Positions 32,969 to 45,115 of a stretch of DNA of 64,000 nucleotides are shown in pieces (positions within the stretch are counted from its first letter, which is position 1; each line of letters opens with the position of its first letter). The stretch comes from Amborella trichopoda (taxonomy: Eukaryota > Streptophyta > Magnoliopsida > Amborellales > Amborellaceae). The notes under the pieces are model-generated. The model worked only from the letters and a program-made list of their open reading frames with translations, was not told the origin of the DNA and did no database searches. The DNA lies in contig NW_006494931.1 in NCBI RefSeq assembly GCF_000471905.2, positions 9,042,410 to 9,106,409 on the forward strand. Direction: 5' to 3'. The translations under genes were made by a program, and so were the position numbers.

Positions 32969-33103
32969 ATGGACGGACCCGCGAACAATGCATCCCTATG
33001 TCTGAGCAGCTTTTTTACACCATTACATGAATCTCCTCGGCGTTCACGTGATCTTGTGGCTAAGAAGGAAAAACGTAAAAGCCGAAGGAAACTTTTTGAA
33101 TGA
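32969..33103 (+). CDS. Short basic open frame beside the 3' LTR of A
   Basis: A 44-codon frame beginning MDGPANNASLCLSS and continuing with ESPRRS and KKEKRKSRRK ends 45 bases before the 3' LTR. The same reading is recognisable in B (53635-53781): TDGPANNASQRLSIL, RESPRRSHGPV and KKK, also ending in a stop shortly before the LTR. The upstream codons TKQFSSPPKV in A match LKQVSSPPKV in B. It may be the end of a lost plus-strand ORF or only shared noncoding sequence. Confidence 0.3.
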   Translation: MDGPANNASLCLSSFFTPLHESPRRSRDLVAKKEKRKSRRKLFE

Positions 33104-33148
33104 TTGTCCTTCTTGCTTCTCTTAAGCACAACATTTGGTAGGGCAAGC
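33104..33148 (+). other. Conserved block before the 3' LTR of A
   Basis: AAGCACAACATTTGGTAGGGCAAGC abuts the LTR start at 33149. B has GAAGCACAACATTCGGTGGAGCAAGG before 53831, and D has the equivalent on the minus strand before 59978. GGTGGAGCAAGG is the best polypurine-tract candidate of this family, though imperfect. Confidence 0.6.
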
Positions 33149-34453
33149 TGTTTGAACGTATTTTTCATCACCTTAGTCCCTAGTAGGAAGCAGGTCAATA
33201 AAAACTACAAAACAGTGAAAAATTCTCGACAATCTCAGAATGGCCCTAGAATTTCTCAAAGATCATCATCAGCACTTCAAAAAGATCACCTGCAAAGTTT
33301 CATCACGATTAGACATGTCTAAGGCAGTGAACGTAAAGAAAATTTTTCTATAAAATCGGTCTCTAACACCCTAAAACGGACCCTACAATCAGAACTATAC
33401 TTTTGGTATCTCAAATCACTATGGGACCACTGCTATTTGATTTGGCACGGTTGAAAACCCCTATGGGCCATGTTTCGGCTTAATCGAATACTTCATAACA
33501 AAGATATGAACCGAACATTTAAACAGGAGAGGCCGCACACTATTCCTGTGTGGCCTCATTGCACCAAAACACCATTAAAGGTGATTGTTTTATAGTCACG
33601 AGTAGTCACTTTCAGGGCTCGTAACTCACTCGTTCCAAGTCGAATCGCTCCCAAATTTGGTGCGCGTATTCGTCTCATCAAGATGAACAATTCGATATGT
33701 GGTACGCCCTATGATGATGTCCTAGTAGGGAGCAAAACTAGAGAGAAGTTGATGATCCGTGAAGAAGTTGCAGAAAATTCAGCAGCAACACGTCTCGTTC
33801 GATAGAACAAATTATGACGCTCCCGCAACGGATCGGCGTGAAACCAATTCCATTATGTGCATAAGCTCCAGGGCTATCATTAGTCTGAAACCTGTATGTG
33901 ATGGATGGTAAGATTTCATGCATGAAGCTGGCAAAGTTACTTAAAGTTCGATCGACAGATTCCATATTCCGGTAAAAACTCAAAAGTTACGAAATCTTTG
34001 TTCGGGCTTCAAATCATATTCGGATTGTTGCCACACGATCGTAATGACATGCTTAGTGCGCTACAATGAAGAAATCACAGAAAAATATTCAAGAAAAACC
34101 GCACTATTGATCTAATGTCTCCAAGATTCAAACAAATATCAGGTCTCATGATCATGACTTAAAACCATGATTCATGGCTCGAAGTCAGTATTGAAACAAT
34201 TGCCATGTCGAGCCCTACAAGAAAAAAATAATCTTTTGATCTAACAGGCATCAGAATAACCCTGAGTCATCGACGGAAGATCACACAATTCTCGAGCTGC
34301 CACAGGGACTGTTCTGAAATTCCACGCATTGTTATGTAGGGGCAAAACAATCCTTTTGCACCCATTTTAGAATTTATTTTAATTCAATTAAATTTTAATT
34401 TTCAGCAATTTGATCTAATTTTCATCAATCCACCCATGTTTGGGCATAACTCT

Positions 34454-34460
34454 CTATAAA
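34454..34460 (+). promoter_or_regulatory. LTR TATA box of A (3' copy)
   Basis: CTATAAA in TCTCTATAAACGGGCACTGC, the counterpart of 17774-17780. It is weakened by one change relative to TATATAA. Confidence 0.6.
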
Positions 34461-34572
34461 CGGGCACTGCATCATTGTAAAAGGACCCCCACAAAAAACC
34501 TCGGCCTTCAGTTGATTTTTTAGAAGATTGAATAGAAATTTTGATTCCTTGCTTGAGTTTGTGAGTACGTCT

Positions 34573-34615
<43 letters not shown>

Positions 34616-34904
34616 AAAGGACGTAGTACTCGTACGTAGTAGTTACTTCTTCTCTCTCTCTTCTTCTCTCTTCTCTCTCTCTTCTTCTCTGTTCTCTCTC
34701 TTCTCCCTCTTTTCTTTCTTCTCTCTTTCTCTCTCTTTCTCTCGCTTTCTGCTCTCTTTATCTCTCTTCTTTCTATCTCTTTTCTCTCTCTTTCTTCTCT
34801 CTCTTATTTCTCTTTCTTCTCTCTCCTTTCTCTCTTCTTCTCTCTTTCTATATCTTCTTTCTCTCTCTATCTTCTTTTTCTCTCTTCTTCTCCCTCTTCG
34901 TCTA

Positions 34905-35540
34905 CCAGTCTATAAGACCTAGTGTAGATTGGTTTTCCCTCTATTCATCTACCAGTCAGTGAGACCTAGTGCCGGTTGGTTTTCTCTCTATTCCTCTGTC
35001 AGTCGGTGAGACCTAACCCTAGTTGGTCTTTCCTCTCTTTGTCTACCAATCGGTGAGACCTAACGTTGGTTGGTTTTCTCTCTTCCTTTGTCAATTGATG
35101 AGACCTAACGCCATTTGGTCATCTCACTCTTCCTTTGTTAGTCAGCGAGACCTAACGCCAATTGGTCTTCTCTCACTTCATCTATCAATCGGTGAGACCT
35201 AACGCTGGTTGGTTTTCTCTCTCTTCCTCTGTCAGTCGATGAAACCTAGCATCGATTGGTCTTCTCCCTCTTCCTTTGACAATCTGTGAGACCTAGCGCT
35301 GATTAGTCTTCTCTCTCTTCATCTATTAGTTGGTGAGACTTCACGTCGATTGGTTTCCTCTCTCTTCATCTATCAGTCAATGAGACCTAGCGTCGATTGA
35401 TTTTCTCTCTCTTCTTCTACGTTCAATGAGGCCTATCACCGGTTGTCTTTTCTCTCTTACCAGTCGGTGAGGCCTAGCACTAGTTGGTCTATTCCCTTCC
35501 TTCTTTTGTCAGATGGTGAGACATGCCAGCAGGTTCCGTT
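34905..35540 (+). repeat. 47-bp tandem array in A 3' LTR
   Basis: The same GAGACCTAACGCCGGTTGGT-type units as at 18198-18790, with independent base changes and a slightly different unit count. It shows the array was present before A inserted. Confidence 0.88.
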
Positions 35541-36321
35541 CCTCTTTTCTCATCTGATACAGTCGGTGAAGCCTAGCGTCGACTGCATCTCCTCTTCCTT
35601 CTTCTCTCTCCTTTCGTCGATCCCCTTCTTCTGTTTAACCATTCCTCTGCTGCTCTCTCATTCGATCAAGAGGGATTAAGGTTAGCATCTCATGGCAATC
35701 CTGTCGTTTAGCCGTAATGTTGTTGTGCCAAGTTCACTTGGCCCGCTTTACTGCCACGACTGACCAACCATCGTGCCTAGCTAGTCGATATCAGGAATAG
35801 CATCTAGTAGCGATCCCGTAAGCCTGTCTCAGCTACCGAGCCCAGTTTGCCACCACATTATGTCAATTATCCATCAGCGTAGTCACTGCCTTGACCTTCT
35901 CGCTTGGTCGAATCCTTCTCTCCCCCTGTCTTTCTTTTTGAATACGCATGCTTGCATACGTTCATAAAAGAGGAAAAGGGTGAGGCTTGACCCACCTATC
36001 CCATAACCTTTGCCATATATGTGTGTGATTACATAAAGCAAAAAATAAGAAGAACACGAGCCAAGGGAGGCGATTCTGAACCAGTTTCTTTGTTGGGGGC
36101 TTTCTTCGTGATCTAAGAGGGTGCCCATGTGAGTCAGCCGGAGTAAGTCTCGCACCCACCTTTTAAATTCCTCTCTCACCGGTTGAAAATGCCTACCCCT
36201 GTTTTCGAATGAGGTTCTAGAGAGAACGATCTCACAAATGTCTCGGGTCTTCCACAAAACACGAGACGTGAGCCACCCGTTCCCCAAGGGATCTGGAGGG
36301 CGAGATCGAGGCACCTAACCA

Positions 36322-36768
36322 ACAACGCCTTATCAAATGCCGTACCCTTCATACATTGACCAGGTGACGTTTCCCTCATATTATAAGAAAGGGAAGTTTC
36401 CCCTGTTCAATGGAACCACCTCCCCGAACTAACATATTGCCCACTTCCAAGCATCATGTCGAGGGATGGCGGTTGATGGTAGCCTCCTTCTCTGTTAGTT
36501 TGTTGAAACCCTTGATCGCCCGATTTTCTAGTGGTATGCTCAGCTTCCCCCAAACTTAGTACATACTTTGGTCAAAATGGAGAAACTGTACCATCAACAT
36601 TTTTATGAGGTCGAGAGAGAGAGGTTCAAACCATCGAGCTTCTCACCTTGACTCAAGATCTTGAGGAGCTTGTGGAACAATTCATATCAAGGTAGAGAAA
36701 TTTGGCCGCTTGTCATCCCAATCCCATGCCTGAGAAGGAAGCAGTTCAAACTTGTGTGTGGAACATGC
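36322..36768 (+). pseudogene. gag: Element C gag, middle segment
   Basis: Resumes C gag after element A: SYYKKGKFPLFNGTTSP at about 36372, AHFQASCRGMAVDGSLLL, FVETLDRPIF and MEKLYHQHFYEVE, all matching B at 41950-42200. Stops (for example TAA after SPN at 36429, TAG at 36498 and 36696) show decay. It ends in EGSSSNLCVEHA at the CATGC target site of element B. Confidence 0.85.
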
Positions 36769-38062
36769 TGTTTGAATACATTTTCCAGCACCATGGTCCA
36801 TGATGCAGAATAAAGAGGAAGCCAGTTAATAAATCCTAGCAAAACAGTAGAAATTTTGACAGTCTCAAACTGGCCCCAGAACTAGTCAAGTTCTTTGTAA
36901 GCACTCCAAAAGGCCACATGCCAAGTTTCGTCGCATTCCGACATGTCTAAGCCAGTGAACAAAAGAAACAATTTTAGAAAATTAACCTCTAGCACCCGGG
37001 AACGGACCTTGTAATTGGAACTAAATTTTCGGTGCATCAAATTTCTATGGGACCACCTCTATTGAATCTGATACGGTCGAAACCCCTATGGCTCAAGTTT
37101 CGACTTAATCGGACACTCCAGGACAAAGTTATGAGTAAAACATTGAAACAAGAGGTGCCGCACACTATTCCCATGTGGCCACCCTGCACCAAAACACCAT
37201 TAAAGGTGACTATTTTCACAGTCACGAGCAGTGACTTTTGGGACCCATATCTTACCCGTCTCAAATCGGATCGTGCTTTAATTGTTTGAGCATGTTCGTC
37301 TTGTCAAGACGAGTGTTTCGATATGTGGTACGCTCCGTGACGACACCCGAGCAGGGAGAAAAGCTAAAGAGAAGTTGTTGATTCATGAAGAAGTTACAGA
37401 AAATTTAGCTGTGACATGCCCTACCTGAGTGACCAAATCACGACGCTCGCACATTAGATCAACATGAAACCAATTCCATCGAATAAGGCCTAGGGCTATT
37501 GTTGGTCCAAACCCCGTATATGATGAACAGCTGGATTTTGCACACAAAGGCGAAGAGGTGACTATAAATTTCGGCCACCGGATTTAAGATTTCGACCAAA
37601 ACCCAAAAGTTGCGAAATCTTCGTTTGAGCTCCAAATCATACCCCGTTTGTTGCCATGCGATCATGACTGCATTCTCAGTGCACTACAGCGAAGAAATCA
37701 TGAAAAAATCAAGGTACAAGCACACTACCGATCCGAAGTTTTCAAGATTAATGCAAATTTCAAGACTCATGATCGTGGCCTAAAAGCACGATTCATGGCT
37801 CGAAGTTGGTATCAAATTGATCGCCACGTCGAGCCCTATAAGAAAGCAATCATCTTTCGATCAAACAGGCATTAGAGTAACCTTGGATCATTCATGGAAG
37901 ATCACACAGGTTCCAAGGCAGCAACAAGGACTATTCTTATTACTTAGGGGTAAAACAATCATTTTGCACCTTATTTTCTTAATTTTTTTTAATTCAATTA
38001 AATTGTAATTATCATCAATTTATGTAGGTTTTGAGCATCCACCCATGTTTTGGGGCCAATTC

Positions 38063-38070
38063 TATATAAA
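38063..38070 (+). promoter_or_regulatory. LTR TATA box of B (5' copy)
   Basis: TATATAAA after CATCCACCCATGTTTTGGGG. The sequence around it is shared with the 3' LTR copy and with A. Confidence 0.75.
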
Positions 38071-38499
38071 CATGCAAAGCCTAATTGTAAAGGACCTTTG
38101 GTTCATTCTTCAATCATTCAATACAGATTTCAATTCTTGCTTAAGTTCGTGGGTGCATCTTGGGGAGAGAGAAGAAAAGGATTGACACCCCTCGATAAGG
38201 TAATTTTCTCTCTTATCTTCTTTTTTCTCTCATCTCTATCTCTCTCTTTCTCTCTCTTCTTTTCTCTTTCCTGCTTTTATCTTTCTCTTTCCTGCTTTTA
38301 TCTTTCTCTTTCTCTCTCTTCCTCCTCTGGTCTATCACATCTCTCTTTCCCTGCTTTTCTTTATCTTCTCTATTCACCCATGGCGGACCTCTTATCGAGT
38401 GTGATGTCTTCCTGCTTTTGAGACAAAAACAGTGAGTCGGGCCTTAACCTGGATGGCCGGTCGGGGCCTCTGTCAAAGCTATCTCGTCTCTCATGTGTC

Positions 38500-38900
38500 T
38501 CAGACGGTGAAGTCCATTGTCGTCTGTGTTCACTCTTTCATCTCCCTTGTGTTCCAAACGGTGAAGTCTATTGCCATTTATGCTCTATCTCTTTCTTCTT
38601 TTTCTAACATAGCCGGCGAGGGCTCAGCGATGCCTGTGTCTTCTTTCCCTTCTTCTTTTAACACAACCGACAAGGGCTCAATGCCGCCTGTGTCTTCTTT
38701 CCCTTCTTCTTCCACCACAGTCTGCGAAGGCTTGACGTCGTCTATGTCTTCTCTTTCTTCTTATTTTTCTAACATAGCCGGCGAAGGCTCAGTGCCGCCT
38801 GTGTCTTCTCTCCCCTTCCTTCTGTCATAGTCGACGGAAGTGCATCTCCGCCTGTGTCTTTTCTTTCTTCTCCCTATTCGTCACAACTGGCGGGGACACA
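38500..38900 (+). repeat. About 54-bp tandem array in B 5' LTR
   Basis: AGCCGGCGAGGGCTC and its variants occur at 38611, 38665, 38719, 38776 and 38829, spaced 53-57 bases, each followed by a GCCGCCTGTGTCTTCT block. An earlier related pair with GACGGTGAAGTCCATTG lies at about 38500-38570. The 3' LTR has the same repeats at about 55560-55850. Confidence 0.85.
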
Positions 38901-39760
38901 ACGCCGTCTAAGTTTTCTCTCTCCTCTCATTATCGTATGTGTCTATCTTTACCTTTTCTTTTCCTTTTATCCTCTCTCACGCTCTTCTTCTCCTTTCATT
39001 CTCTTTCTCCCCTTCTTTATATTCTCTTCTTCATCTCTTATCCTTTCTTCTTTTCTCTCTCTCTCTGATCTCTATTCCATCTTTGATTCTTTCGTTTAAT
39101 TAAGAAGGGAGACTAGCCTTCTATGGTAATCCTGATGTTTAGCCGTAATGTCATTGTGCCGGTCAGAGTTATTGTGCCCACCTTATGCTACAACAAACTA
39201 GCCATTGTGTCTAGCTAGTCAGTATTGGTACTATCGTCTAGTAGTAATTCTGTAGAGTCGGTCTGAGTTATCGAGTTCGTTTTACTGCCACGCCGTTTCA
39301 ATTACTTACTAGTTTAATCACTGTGTCAGTCTCACCGTCTAATCAAATTCTTTTAACCCCAATATTTCTTCTCTCATTCTTCTCTTCCTCTTTTTTGAAT
39401 GTGCACGCTCGTGTACGTTCCCCAAAGGCAAGGTGGGGTCCCTTGACCCACTTGTCTTGTAATATGTACCATATGTGTGTGATTGCAGAAATAGGAGAAC
39501 ACAGGCCAAGGGAGACGATTCCTAACCAATTTTACGACTGGGGGGCTTTCTTTGTGATCTAAGAGGGCACCGACGCGAGGCAGCCCGAGTAAGTCCCGAA
39601 CCCATCTTAAATTCCTATCTCATCAGTTAGTCTACCTACCCTTATTTTTTAGCAAGGTTCCCGAGAGAGCGATCTCAAGTCCCAGTTTCCCTTGAAACCC
39701 GAAACACGTGCCCCCCGATCATCCAGATCCGGAGGGTGAGATTGAGGCACCTAACCAACT

Positions 39761-39778
39761 TGGTGACTCCACTGGGGA
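39761..39778 (+). other. Primer binding site of B, Arg tRNA type
   Basis: TGGTGACTCCACTGGGGA matches the Arg-tRNA complement TGGCGACTCCGCTGGGGA at all but two positions. Confidence 0.85.
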
Positions 39779-39995
39779 TATACTACCCCTTAGTCAGATC
39801 GTACTTGTTTTGCTAGTTTCTCCTTTTATTTTTTATTTTTCACACTTATGGCTTCTGGGTTCTGTAACCCCTTTATCCGGATTGAGGACTTCCTTATCCT
39901 CGCATTCTGAGTGTCCCCAGGGAACAAGTTCCTCCAACTTCGTTCCCAACCTTCCTTTTGAGCAAAGACCCCGCGTGTAGCTCCCAGGTCCTAAC

Positions 39996-41420
39996 CTTTT
40001 TGAATCTGGGCTTCAACATAGTCTTTGAGATGGAAGCATTCTTAAATAGGATGGCTTAGCATCCGATTATAAGCACAATAGTTCTTGTTATTAGTAAGCC
40101 TGACCGGATCATGTCTCTTTGGCTCAAGAAGAACTATGATGCCTTGTTCCAATAGCATTTTTAGGAGAATTGGCACCCAGCCTTTGTTAAAGCTGTACTG
40201 CTTGTTCATCCTTTGTTCAATGTAATTAGGTTGGTAAAGATTCGGTGGCAGTGGCACCCAATGATAAGCCTGAGGTTGTCGTTGTTGTTGTTGAGGTTCC
40301 CCTTGACCTCTGAATTGTAAAACCCCATAAGAAGTATCTAATGTCTTAAGAGGTGTAGAGTTAGTAAGAGGTTTGCAAGGATGAGTTTAGTGACTTTGTC
40401 TCTTTGCTAGCTAGTGCATGCGTTAGATCGATTATTAGTGAAAGTCCGACCTTAACCTCCTCTCGAGGTTTGAGAATGGGTCCCATCATGATGCTTGAGT
40501 AAGCTTTCAATTTTCATAGCTTTTGAGATCATATCCAAGAATGTAGTAGGATTAGAGGCCTCAACATGAAGGGAGATTTCCTTCTTCATGTTCCTGATAC
40601 ATGTTTGCACAACATCGATCTCAAACATAGGGTTGCTCTGGTATACTGCGTGGTCCCTCCACCTTTGGATATATTCATTCACTGGTTCATTTACCCCTTG
40701 AGTCGTAGTGAGAAATTCTATGGCCTGAACTCTCGCTCGACTTTGTAGAAACATTTGTAGAACAATAGTTCCATCTCTTCTCAAGAGTGGACAGAGTTTG
40801 AGGGCAAACGTGCATACCCTTTAAAGGTAGGTCTAGCTAGTGTTTCCACAAACTGTAGAAGAAGCAGTTTGAGATCAAAAGCTGATCTTGGCATGCCGAC
40901 AGAACGTGTGCAACGTGTTGTTGGGGTAAGCCTGTGTCGTTAAAGAAAGGAAACCTTCCCTTTCGATAGAAAAAGGACTTGATCAATGAAGGGTGGGTAA
41001 GGCTTCTTATAATGAGCGTTTTCATGTACCTTTGGGATTTGTAAGTTCTGAATGCTTCTATTGATCATATTTTGAATATCTTTCTATGTGATCGCTGGGG
41101 AAATAGCTTGGGAAACAACAGTGAGTCGGATATCAGGAAGAGAAAGAGTAACTAGAGGTCATTAGGTTTGAGCTATGGGAGGAAGTTGGGGTCTTCGTTC
41201 TTCTTCCTCAAACTGGGTTCAATAGGGGAATTTTCTCCATGGTTGGAAGATGCCTTGATTGGTCGAGCATTCTCTACCTCTTTGAGCCTATCCAGAATTT
41301 AGTTTAAGGTTTCGCCGAAGTAGGCCATCGGGTCTTTGGGACAATCGCCATCTTGGCTAACCACCATCATGTCAGCTCATTCTTTAGAGCTAAGTGACTC
41401 CACGGTAGGAGTAGTCTTGA
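39996..41420 (-). pseudogene. gag: Inverted gag fragment inside the leader of B
   Basis: Read on the minus strand, TAT gag appears in order: DGDCPKDPMAYFGETLN (near 41340), KSFFYRKGRFPFFNDTG (about 40980), then at 40784-40452 QAIEFLTTTQGVNEPVNEYI, CIRNMKKEISLHVEASNPTT and SKAMKIESLLKHHDGT, then LLKMLLEQGIIVLLEPKR and NYCAYNRMLSHPI (to 40042). The wording differs from gag of A, B and C, so it comes from another TAT subfamily. It replaces about 1 kb of the normal leader after CCCAGGTCCTAACC at 39994. No LTR bounds it, so it arose by rearrangement. Confidence 0.88.
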
Positions 41421-41529
41421 TCCACTTTGTGCCTCGATGTGGCAATCTGGGTAATAGGGGTTCACCACGGTCCCAAGATCATCGAGAATCAATCCTTACC
41501 CGCTCAACAAACAAGGGTCGTGTCTAGTC

Positions 41530-42930
41530 GAGGCATGTTGATCCCCTACTGACTGACTTGCCACGTGCAACCCGTTAAGCACGAAAACCTTCAACGGCAG
41601 CTAAGCCAGACCGCCCTGGAGAAACAGTCAGCTTCATGATTATAAATGAACCTGCCAATTCTCTGGAGGCCCGTATGGAAAGGTTTGAACAGATGGTCTA
41701 AGCTATGATGGACAAGATCGACAGTATGGAGGTCGCCCGGCACTAGGCTAACCATGAGGTCAATTCCCATCATTTGGAAGATGTACCTCCCAGGCGGCCT
41801 CCTCCTCCTGCCTCACAGGATAATTCTATCCCTCACCCCTTCTCTCAGGCAGACATTGATGCTTTGGTAATTCATAGCCTGAAGAACAGGCAGATCCTAG
41901 GTATACAAGGCACGACACATTACCATAAGCCGTACCCTTCTTACATTGATCAAGTTCCCTTCCCTTAGGACTACAAGAAAGGGAAGTTTCCTCGCTTTGA
42001 TGGAGCAACATCCCCCCGTCAACATATCGCCCATTTCCAACCAGCATGTCGAGAGACAGCGGCTGACGGGAGACTCCTTCTTCATCAGTTCGTTGAAACC
42101 CTTGATGCCCCCGCCTTCCAGTGGTACGCTCGACTACCTCCAAACTCAGTACATACATGAGAGGACATGGAGAAATTGTTCCATCTATGAGGTCGAGAGG
42201 GACGTCCAAACCATTGAACTTCTCACCTTGACCCAGGAGCTAGATGAACCGGTGGATAAATTCATATCAAGGTGGAGAGATCTAATAACTCTCCATCCCA
42301 ATCTTATGCCTGAGAAGGAGGCAGGTCAAACCTGCATTTGAAATATGCGACCTATGATAGCTCTACATGTCGAGGCCTCTAAACCAACCTCCGTGTTAGA
42401 CCTCATCTCTAAGTCCTTTAGCATAGAGAGCTTGTCACGCCATCATAATGGGTCATGACAATAGTCTTCGAATTTTGCAAACAACCGAGGCAATGGTAAT
42501 TCTCGAGACAACGCCCGGGGCAACCCACAAAAAGGAGTAATCAGTGTAGCTATCACAATTAATGATCCCAAGAAGGTCACCTCCCAAACTTTGCACCTCT
42601 CCAAAGATGTCGGCATAGCAAAGACAGCATCTCATATAGGCAAACAACAACAGTCATATAATCGGGTGCCTCCACCCGTGAACCTTAATTGAAATGAATG
42701 TTGGATCTCCCATCAAAATAAAGTTTATCCCTTTGAAAAGGAATGGATGCCTGCACTTCTCTGATTACTGCTGGAACAGAACATGGTTGAATTACCCGAG
42801 AGCAAGTTTCCTGACTAAGTTAGTCTTGCTACGCACGCAAAATATTGTGCCTATCATCAAAGGGTAAATCACCCCACGGAGGACTGTTATGCACTTCAAG
42901 ACCTCATCAAGGCTTTGATTTAGAAGGCTA
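41530..42930 (+). pseudogene. gag: Element B gag
   Basis: After the inverted segment, B gag reads plus-strand: RMERFEQM near 41677, KGKFPRFDGATSPRQHIAHF at 41970, CRETAADGRLLLHQFVETLD, FQWYARLPPNSVHT, then ELLTLTQELDEPVDKFISRW and MPEKEAGQTCI. The C-terminal half shows FEKEWMPALL, a TGA, and KYCAYHQRVNHPTEDCYALQ near 42840-42900. Several stops and frameshifts interrupt it. Confidence 0.88.
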
Positions 42931-44450
42931 GATTAAGCTTGAGGAACTCAAGAAGGCGTTCGGGGCAACAAAAGCCTCTCACATAGTGAACGTTGATGTA
43001 GAAGGTGATGCACCCGATCTCTTTCGAGCCTTCTTTGTCATGATGCTCCAACTTGGCCTTATGACACTAAAACTAGCAACGCAACCCAAGAGCCTTGGTA
43101 AGGGAACAGAGAACCAGTGGTGCTCGTACTATCAGATATGGGGACATGATATGAGCACATGCTTTAGTTTTCATGAGATAATCGTGAAGAAAATACAGGA
43201 ATGTCATGAATCCTATAACCTTCCATAAGGGGACCCCCAAATCACAACTTTACTAGTGCTAGAGGACCTCCCGACACAAGACCTAGTTAATGATGATTCG
43301 GATCCTGTTGAACCCTCAACTTCCCAACCATGGATAATCTACCACGGGCAAAGCAGACTTAAGTCGTTAAAACGAGAGGCTATCCGTCAAGCCAGGACTG
43401 TTCACAAACCTAGTGAGATGAATCAAGCACCTCCAAATGCACCCAAGAGGAGACGGGCCCCAAGAGGGCTCACAGAAGGAACAAGTCTTCTCAACCGCCG
43501 ATCGAGAAAGAGTTCCTCTGACCTCTTCCTCCCTTGCCGACTTTGCAGGATTTCATCCCTGACACAATCATCCTTCCCCCTTCACCATATAAGGAGGACA
43601 CCTCGGGGTCATCCCTCACTTAACACACGTCCAATGAGGGCGATGATGTTAAAAACACACCTCAATGGTTTAGGCAGGAGAAAGACCTAAAAGACTCATT
43701 GTACACATCCAATTTTGATGATGACGTAAAACGCTACCCAGATAGGTCCAACGAGGGGAATGACCTTAAATACCCCTCACCTACTAACTCTTCTTCTTCT
43801 TCTTCTCTCTCCTCCTCTTCAATGTCTCATGTAGGTACAGCCTTGCAATGTCCAAACTTCGACCCCCTTGATCGAGAGTTTGAAGGAATCAACATAAGAA
43901 AGATGCAATGGAGGTGGCTAAGAAAGACATTAGCTCAGGTGGCTAGATTCTTAACAGTTGCGGACGCCCTGGCGGCTCAAGCTCGGTCTGAGCTATCTTC
44001 CTCTGTGGGAAAGCGTAGGAGGTCCAAGCCAAAGAAACTTCAGTGGCCTCCTGAGCCTGACTTCTTGCTGAGGTTGACTGAATCTAGAGGGGAGAGTTCT
44101 TATTCTCGAGAAGCATGTTGCATGATACAAATCTAAGAGGCCTCACCCACCATGGGGCAAATGAGCTTGAGGTCAGGCAAGACGCTGCAAACCCCACCTC
44201 GAAATTCTGGTGTCTCCAAATCTCCCAGTCTGTTACTTCTCCCAAATCCAAATGCCAATTTGCCTATCCTCCAGCTCCCTAGGCTCCTTCCTCTCCTGAA
44301 TACCCCAAACAATCCACCTATTCTCCAATTCCTTGGGATCCCTCTGACCCCATATACTCAATCACTTCCTAAGCCTCAACCTAAACAAATCCCTATCCCC
44401 GTTAACCAAACTACCCAAGCTAAGCCAGCTGCCCAACCAAGCCAGTAAGC
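42931..44450 (+). pseudogene. Element B gag-pol linker
   Basis: Open stretches at 42986-43228, 43256-43690, 43699-44136 and 44152-44448. IYHGQSRLKSLKREAIRQAR and TVADALAAQARSELSS with a basic KRRRSKPKK patch match element A at 23231-24010. The last piece starts MSLRSGKTLQTPPRN and is proline-rich (about one residue in five). Such LRSGK-Pro-rich linkers precede the protease in related elements. Role unknown. Confidence 0.7.
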
Positions 44451-44750
44451 TGACCAAAATAAACCTTGCCCGCTCAAACCTACTTCTCAACCCAGCATAC
44501 CACCCAAACCAATGGCAAGAGTAGAAAGCGTTGACTAAACAAATGTGAAATATGATGTGGGCATCTGAGGAAGCATTTAGCCCTTCTCAGTATCTACGAC
44601 ACCCTCATGCTCTCAAAGGATTACCGGATGGCTTTGGTTCAGGCTCTTTTTAATCTAAAGGTGTATGAGACCTAAGTGGAATCCATTGACGTGGACCCAG
44701 CAGTTTTAGGTGGATGTATGCCAATCACCTTTTCAGAAGATGATCTGTAA

Positions 44751-45115
44751 TTGGGAGAAAAGTTTCACAATCGCCCTCTCTTTGTGAATGACGAATTACA
44801 TGCATGTCCAATCAACAGAATTATGTTGGATGGAGGGTCAGCAGTCAAACTTATCCCAAGGAGAATCCTCACTCGATTGGGATTAGGGTTTGAGGATCTC
44901 ACTCCGATGCACATCACAGTTCAGGGGTTCAACCAGTCAGGAGAGAAGCTGGCTGGCACAGTCCTCCTTCATCTTTAGATCGATGATATGAATGATTATG
45001 CTCAATTTCATGTAATCGACACCGACACTTCCTATAACATCCTTCTCGATCACCCATGGCCCCATGACCAGGGGGTGGTTCCATCGACACTACACCAGTT
45101 CTTCAAGTATAGTTG
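44751..45115 (+). pseudogene. Element B aspartic protease
   Basis: FHNRPLFVNDELHACPINRI, then MLDGGSAVKLIPRRILTRLG with the catalytic Asp (usual LDNGSAVN), then DLTPMHITVQGFNQSGEKLA and GTVLLHL. A stop at 44976 is followed in frame by QFHVIDTDTSYNILLDHPWP, the conserved end of TAT proteases (normally LLGRPW). It would cleave the polyprotein. Element A lacks this region. Confidence 0.9.

Larger units (their letters stand above)
16461..36321 (+). mobile_element. TAT/Ogre-like element A, complete but defective
   Basis: Full-length insertion of 19.9 kb with LTRs 16461-19612 and 33149-36321. It is flanked by GCAAC (16456-16460) and ACAAC (36322-36326), a 5-bp target duplication with one mismatch. 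Inside are gag with an assembly gap, RT, gypsy RNase H, a second archaeal-type RNase H, integrase, and a 5.4-kb repeat-rich 3' region. No protease signature and no plant-mobile-domain antisense gene are seen. In the first 147 aligned LTR bases I count about 15 differences, so the insertion is not recent. Confidence 0.93.
33149..36321 (+). repeat. 3' LTR of element A
   Basis: TGTTTGAACGTATTTTTCAT to GGCACCTAACCA, 3,173 bp, the partner of 16461-19612. It contains the GA/CT tracts (34574-34900) and its own 47-bp array. It is followed by ACAAC, the target duplication, and then by gag sequence of C. Confidence 0.93.
36769..39757 (+). repeat. 5' LTR of element B
   Basis: TGTTTGAATACATTTTCCAG to GGCACCTAACCA, 2,989 bp, followed three bases later by the primer site. 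It pairs with 53831-56720. Confidence 0.93.
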
